A stretch of 64,000 bases of DNA from Onthophagus taurus (Eukaryota; Arthropoda; Insecta; Coleoptera; Scarabaeidae): NCBI RefSeq assembly GCF_036711975.1, contig NC_091967.1, positions 17,484,001 to 17,548,000 of the forward strand, given 5' to 3'. A model generated the notes under the pieces. It made no database searches and was not told the DNA's origin. It worked only from the letters and a program-made list of their open reading frames with translations. The first letter of the stretch is position 1; the number at the start of each line of letters is the position of its first letter. Of the stretch, positions 58,907 to 64,000 are shown piece by piece. The translations under genes were made by a program, and so were the position numbers.

Positions 58907-60410
58907 CTTCTAAAACTAGAACTAGCAGTAGCATTAGAACTAACACTAGACCTAGAACTAGAAACATTCAGGTTTAGCCGTCTTGAGAGACGTGCGGCTA
59001 AATCCGAATGTTTCTAGTTCTAGGTCTAGTGTTAGTTCTAGTTTTACAATAGCACTATCACTAGAATTAACACAAAACCTAGAACTAGAATCATTCGGGT
59101 TTAGCCGTCTTGAGAGACATGCGGCTAAACTCGATACTTTCTAGTTCTAGGTCTAGTGTTAGTTCTAGTTTTACAATAGCACTATCACTAGAATTAACAC
59201 AAAAAATAGAACTAGAATCATTCGGGTTTAGCCGTCTTGAGAGACGTGCGGCTAAATCCGAATGTTTCTAGTTCTAGGTTTAGTGATTGTTCTAGTTTTA
59301 CACTAGCACTATCACTAGAACTGACACAAGATCTAGAACTAGAATTATTCGGGTTTAGCCGCCTTGAGAGACGTGCGGCTAAACCCGAATGTTTCTAGTT
59401 CTAGGTTTAGTGAATCTAGGTTTAGCACTATCACTAGAACTAACACAAGACCTAGAACTAGAATCATTCGGGTTTAGCCGTCTTGAGAGACGTGCGGCTA
59501 AATCCGAATGTTTTTAGTTCTAGGTCTAGTGTTAGTTCTAGTTTTACACCAGCACTATCACTAGAATTAACACAAAACCTAGAACTAGAATCATTCGGGT
59601 TTAGCCGTCTTGAGAGACGTGCGGCTAAACCCGAATGTTTCTAGTTCTAGGTTTAGTGAATCTAGGTTTAGCACTATCACTAGAACTGACACAAGATCTA
59701 GAACTAGAATTATTCGGGTTTAGCCGTTTTGAGAGACATGCGGCTAAACTCGATACTTTCTAGTTCTAGGTGTAGTGTTAGTTCTAGTTTTACACTATCA
59801 CTAGAACTAACACAAGACCTAGAACTAGAATCATTCGGGTTTAGCCGTCTTGAGAGACGTGCGGCTAAACCCGAATGTTTCTAGTTCTAGGTCTAGTGTT
59901 AGTTTTAGTTTTACAATAGCACTATCACTAGAATTAACACAAAACCTAGAACTAGAATCATTCGGGTTTAGCCGTCTTGAGAGACGTGCGGCTAAACCCG
60001 AATGTTTTTAGTTCTAGGTTTAGTGAATCTAGGTTTAGCACTATCACTAGAACTGACACAAGATCTAGAACTAGAATTATTCTGGTTTAGCCGTCTTGAG
60101 AGACATGCAGCTAAACTCGATACTTTCTAGTTCTAGGTCTAGTGTTAGTTCTAGTTTTACACTATCACTCCAACTAACACAAGACCTAGAACTAGAATCA
60201 TTCGGGTTTAGCCGTCTTGAGAGACGTGCGGCTAAACCCGAATGTTTCGAGTTCTAGATCTAGTAATTGTTCTAGTTTTGCACTGGAACTAACACAAGAC
60301 GTAGAACTAGAATCATTCAGGTTTAGCCGTTTTGAGAGACGTGCGGCTAAACCCAAATGTTTCTAATTCTAGGTCTAGTGTTAGTTCTATCTTTAGTTGT
60401 TATTCAGTGC
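58907..60410. repeat. palindromic repeat array B (12 units)
   Basis: Twelve units, with hairpin loops at about 58981, 59108, 59235, 59363, 59481, 59608, 59729, 59848, 59976, 60095, 60215 and 60334, so spacing alternates between about 119-121 and 127-128 bp. Each has ATTCGGGTTTAGCCG and CGGCTAAACCCGAAT arms around a loop TCTTGAGAGACGTG. CTAGAACTAGAA / TTCTAGTTCTAG extensions and TCTAGTGTTAGTTCTAG-like linkers with a CACTATCACTAG block separate them. All units share one orientation, opposite to most of array A. Not coding. Confidence 0.95.
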
Positions 60411-60414
60411 TAGA

Positions 60415-61425
60415 TTATTGTATAATACTGTTTTACGGTTTTACTGTAGTTGTTTTAAATGATTTAATTAAAACGTAATATGTAAAATTAATTACGGTAA
60501 AATACATGAAACGATTTAATTTAATGTATTATTTTTTTTTTGTTTTATTCGTTAACATTTTCATTGCAAATTCACCACCAATATTTTCTCTATTCATACA
60601 GCGCACCAACAATAATCAAATAAACCAAACTCGAACGCAAACGGACATATAACGCACCGTTACGTGCGTATACATTAATTTCCGGTGATAATAACGAATT
60701 GGGTATGGTGTTGTGGGGGAAAACGTTAAACATTCTCCCATCCCCCAACCTCGGTTGGGCTTGCTATTTATAATTGGAGATATAAAACATTTCAATTTGC
60801 TAATGTGTAATTGAATTCGTTTTGATTGTCACTATTGAACGATTGTTTAATGTTAAAATTATTAAGTTAATAAAATGAACACAGAAACCAATTATGTAAC
60901 GTCGATAAATCTGGTTGGTTACGAATGGTAAAAGTTTGTTTGCGAAAACTCCAATACTATAGGAAATTTATCAAAAAACTAAGCCCATTTGTATTTTCTT
61001 GACGACCTGGGACGTTGGTAGTAGTTTGAATGTAAAATTGTTCCCAAAGTAGAAACCCGGTAAAGTTAACGGAGAAAAGGAAACAAAATTTTTACGAGTA
61101 AAGTTATCTCTGAATTTACGCGAGGTAGAAACACTTTAAAACTGGAACGCTGCATTTTAAAAAGGTTACGATAAAACTATTTACAATTCATCAAATATTA
61201 CTAAAAAAACTGTTAACTAAACAAAAATTAAATTAGAACTTCCAAAATAAATTTATAAAGAACTATTTCGTACTAAATAACATTGTTGTTTTTGCTAATT
61301 CAGGTTTAATTTATTTTTACTTTATTATCATACCATAAATTGACGTCACATCATACCATCTTAATGGATAATTTAAATATTATTTTTAACTCAATACTTA
61401 AGACCTATTAATATTTTATGTATAC
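60415..61425. other. intergenic, nothing assigned
   Basis: A less AT-rich patch at 60640-60790 (TACGTGCGTATAC, CCCATCCCCCAACC, TATTTATAATT) could be regulatory. No coding frame is credible. Confidence 0.35.
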
Positions 61426-61570
61426 TCTTTAAAGTTATAGAAAGAATCATTTCCCAACAAATTATATCCTTTGTGGAACAAAATAACATATTGCCACAAA
61501 ACCAGTCAGGTTTTAAACGCGATTATAATTATACGACAGCGCTTGTATACATCACTGACGATGTCGTAAG
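61425..61570 (+). mobile_element. LINE reverse-transcriptase fragment
   Basis: The plus strand reads LKLIERIISQQIISFVEQNN then ILPQNQSGFKRDYNYTTALVYITDDVV. This is the ...QxGFRxxxSTxxAL core of Jockey/CR1-type reverse transcriptases. Confidence 0.75.
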
Positions 61571-61883
61571 TATGACGTCACTGACAGACGATTAGACATG
61601 TATATACATATCTTAATTTCCTTATAAACACTCTTCCTGGACTTTTGGAAGACTTATCATTAAATCAGAGACCAAATCTATGGTTTATGCAGAATGGAGC
61701 ACCATCCCACTCTACGTTTGATGTAATGCGGTAATTTTCTGACTTTATAGACTTTTCCTGGTTTCTTTCATTTCTTGCCTCTGTGTCCTTGCTTTTTCCC
61801 ATATCGGTTAATTAGGTGGTAGAGTTTTCCGCATGTTCTATTAGCTAGTGATTTTCTTTCTGATTTTCGCGTGCCTTTTGAAG

Positions 61884-62515
61884 TTACATATTTCTCTTGT
61901 CGAATGTCATCCCTAAGTGGGTGATGGTGCTTCTTGTAAATAGGTTTTTACTAGTATTTCCTATTCTAACTTTATCGCCTATGTATTTTCCTTCAGCTAA
62001 TCTTACCACCTCGGTTTCTTGTATGTTTATCTTCCACTTCTTGGCCCATGCTATTACACTGGCTGTCGCATTTTCCGCTTTTGTCCTCACCTGCCCATAG
62101 TTCATCCTTTCTATTATCCTTCCTCCTAATTTTCTGGGTATATCATGTACTATTATGATAGGATCAATAGGATGACGAATATTGGGAGTTCTTGTGGTAA
62201 TTCTTCTGTTATCACCACCTTTCTGGTGGTAGCAGAAGTAGCAACTTTTATCTTGTAAGGAGAATGCTGTCATCTGTTGCAGGTATTCTTCTCTCCATGT
62301 TCTATTGTATGGCTTCTCCATGTTGAGGACTGCGCATAGGTTTCTTCGCTTTCTTTGCACTTTTCCACATTTTCTTCACATCCTTTCCAAATCAGTATTG
62401 ACTGTCTGATATTATCTTCCATTCTTCTACGAACTCGTTGAATTCTTTTTATTATTATAGAGTCTCGTATTTTCCCCATCAAATTTAGTAGGCTACTATT
62501 TTTGATTCTTTCCAC
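61884..62515 (-). mobile_element. LINE reverse-transcriptase fragment, possibly R1-like
   Basis: Two overlapping minus frames. The longer (62360-61884) ends NATASVIAWAKKWKINIQET, EVVRLAEGKYIGDKVRIGNT and THLGMTFDKRNM. This resembles the reverse-transcriptase thumb-side motif W..K..L.....KT......K...P.I.IG.....S...YLG..LD. The upstream YADD box is not visible. Confidence 0.5.
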
Positions 62516-62519
62516 GCCT

Positions 62520-63275
62520 TTGGATATAGTCCTTTTTAATTGTTTTATTGAATACCTCTGTCATCTCCTTCATGACATCCTCATACTGTCGGGTTTCTAA
62601 TTAAATAAGAGGGTAGTGTTCTAATTAAATAAGAGAAATGAAAAAAATCAAATTTGATTTCAGATTGTTATAATGAATGGCCTTTTACATATTTTGATTT
62701 AATTACATGCCGCTTAATAATGATACTCTTGTCAACCCCAAGCTGTCAGTGTGGGATGGAGATTACAGATTTAAAGATATTGATTAACGGCAAAATTATA
62801 AGATGCACGTTGCCTCTTATTACTAGTATAGAGAATGTATTAAGTGGCAATTATTTCGATCTAAGAAAAACCACTTCATAAATACTTGCACAGCGTCCAA
62901 TCATCCATCTCATTCATGTCAACTACATATTAACATTTCGCTGACACAAAACATTGATAGTGATACTTATAAAAATTTAAATTATTATATACTTTTACGA
63001 GATTAAAAACGTTTACTTATAAGCAAAGTTTACTACTGGTACTGATATTGAAATTGTCAATGGAATTTCTGCAAAATTATTCAGAATCGGTTGGCATTTT
63101 ATTGAAGAGAAGTGTTCGCTCGCCGATGTATGGCATCCGACACCAATCGATACTCTGCAAAAATGGATTTTGGGACCGTGAAAACTCGATTTATGTGACA
63201 CGATTGGACTTGGTACTTCAATTACAGGAGTTAGTCGAGGATTACGCATGAAAACTGAAATGAAAAAAAGTTTCG
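62520..63275. other. unassigned, with a weak coding-like patch
   Basis: At about 63050-63250 the plus strand contains IVNGISAKLFRIGWHFIEEK and ADVWHPTPIDTLQKWILGP before a stop. The composition is protein-like but I do not recognise it. Confidence 0.3.
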
Positions 63276-63277
63276 GA

Positions 63278-63541
63278 TATACAGGGTGATTCATTAGCTC
63301 TATGACAAACTTTGGCAGATGAAAGGTGATGCGATTCTAAGAAAAAAATATTATATGAATATGGGTCCGATTCATTTTGGTTAAAGAGTTACAAGCCTTT
63401 GAAAATTTTACACAGTTTAATAGGCAAATGAAAATGTAACATAAAAAATAAGTTTAAAAATTACAAAAATTGTTCGAAATGTCCGCCTTCAACTTGAATG
63501 CACGCTTCACATCGACGAAGTAAAGATTTGCAACAATAATT
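63278..63541 (-). mobile_element. mariner-like element 3' end with transposase C-terminus
   Basis: A terminus TACAGGGTGATTCATTAGCT starts at about 63282. The minus strand at 63541-63461 encodes NYCCKSLLRRCEACIQVEGG then HFEQFL and a stop, the C-terminal end of the transposase family seen at 3527. The catalytic part that should follow to the right is missing. Confidence 0.75.
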
Positions 63542-63659
63542 ATGAAATACAGAGTTGGCTGTGATAACAAAACTGAGTTCTTTATGTCAAACATTTCAAT
63601 TTACTCTATTCTGTGTGTTTCAAAGTTTATAATTGTCAGAGTTTTGATCGAAAACGAAA

Positions 63660-64000
63660 ATGCATGTATTTACGACTGAAGAATATGCAGATATTATTTT
63701 TGTATACGGGCTTTGTAACGGAAACGCTCGGCAAGCAGCAAGAGAATACCTTCGTAGGTTTCCAAATAGACATCAACCTGTCCATACAGTGTTTAGTGCA
63801 TCATTTCGCAGACTGAGAGAAACAGGTAACCCCGCTCCACTACATTCCGTTCGTCCCCATGATGTGAATGTACAAAATGAAGAACGTGTTATTGATTTAG
63901 TACTTGACGACCCTTCAATTAGTACTCGGCGTATAGCGAGCATGTTACAAATATCCCAAAGTTTTGTATGGCGTGTATTGAATCGAGAAATGTTACATCC
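63660..64000 (+). CDS. mariner-like transposase, N-terminal part, cut by the window end
   Basis: An ATG at 63660 opens a frame of at least 113 codons to the window edge with no stop: MHVFTTEEYADIIFVYGLCN, GNARQAAREYLRRFPNRHQP, then RRLRETGNP and DLVLDDPSISTRRIASMLQI SQSFVWRVLNRE split over two helices. It has the double helix-turn-helix DNA-binding layout of IS630/Tc1/mariner-type transposases. The catalytic triad would lie beyond the window. It runs opposite to the C-terminal piece at 63461-63541, so the two are not one intact gene. The open frame suggests a younger copy than the one at 3527. Confidence 0.8.
   Translation, partial: MHVFTTEEYADIIFVYGLCNGNARQAAREYLRRFPNRHQPVHTVFSASFRRLRETGNPAPLHSVRPHDVNVQNEERVIDLVLDDPSISTRRIASMLQISQSFVWRVLNREMLH

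Noticed and set aside
58907-60410. CRISPR-like regular repeat array
   Set aside because: The spacing is regular, but there are no unique spacers (linkers are repeats too), the genome is eukaryotic, and no cas genes exist. It is a palindromic satellite or mobile-element array.

Overview
The window is AT-rich eukaryotic nuclear DNA. It carries six spliced, conserved protein genes with GT-AG introns, and most of the remaining DNA is decayed transposable elements. Protein similarity and transposon content (Tc1/mariner-type, hAT, Jockey, RTE-like and R1/I-like LINEs) point to an insect. A beetle is my best guess, but that is inference only. Nothing bacterial or viral stands out.

Layout. 1-11.5 kb: mostly intergenic. 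It holds a LINE RNase H remnant (7.4-8.35 kb) and a broken partial duplicate of the ZCCHC7 last exon (2.7-5.6 kb), itself split by a mariner-like transposase pseudogene. 12.0-19.5 kb, minus: ZCCHC7, the zinc-knuckle subunit of the nuclear TRAMP RNA-surveillance complex, rebuilt as six exons and 1306 aa. 20.2-26.6 kb, plus: LMF2 (lipase maturation factor family), ten exons, 644 aa, divergent from ZCCHC7 across about 700 bp. 27.4-35.9 kb, plus: UPF2, a nonsense-mediated-decay factor, nine exons, 1131 aa. 36.1 kb, minus: an orphan terminal exon. 38.8-39.8 kb, minus: pICln, five exons, 206 aa. 40-46 kb: transposon graveyard with a perfect 39-bp hairpin and two large foldback structures. 46.3-46.9 kb, minus: TOM22, three exons, 143 aa, with an NRF1-type promoter motif. 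47.9-57.8 kb, minus: MEPCE/bin3, the 7SK methylphosphate capping enzyme, four exons, 669 aa. 58.9-60.4 kb: an array of twelve palindromic repeats. 60.4-64 kb: LINE remnants and a rearranged mariner-like element cut by the window end.

For every gene, summing the exons I chose gives a length divisible by three with consistent splice phases, which supports the models strongly. ZCCHC7, UPF2 and MEPCE all act in RNA metabolism, and pICln acts in snRNP assembly. I see no evidence of co-regulation beyond proximity.

The most unusual content is structural. A palindromic repeat family is dispersed over several loci, with two arrays in opposite orientation. One is inside ZCCHC7 intron 2 and the other is upstream of MEPCE. 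Two composite elements carry internal satellites: 362-bp units in a TA-flanked element in UPF2 intron 2, and about 140-bp units that flip orientation in MEPCE intron 1. There is also a minimal 83-bp TTAA-flanked element. Each of the four larger genes has one or two introns swollen to 2.8-4.7 kb by these insertions, while many of the others are about 50-85 bp.
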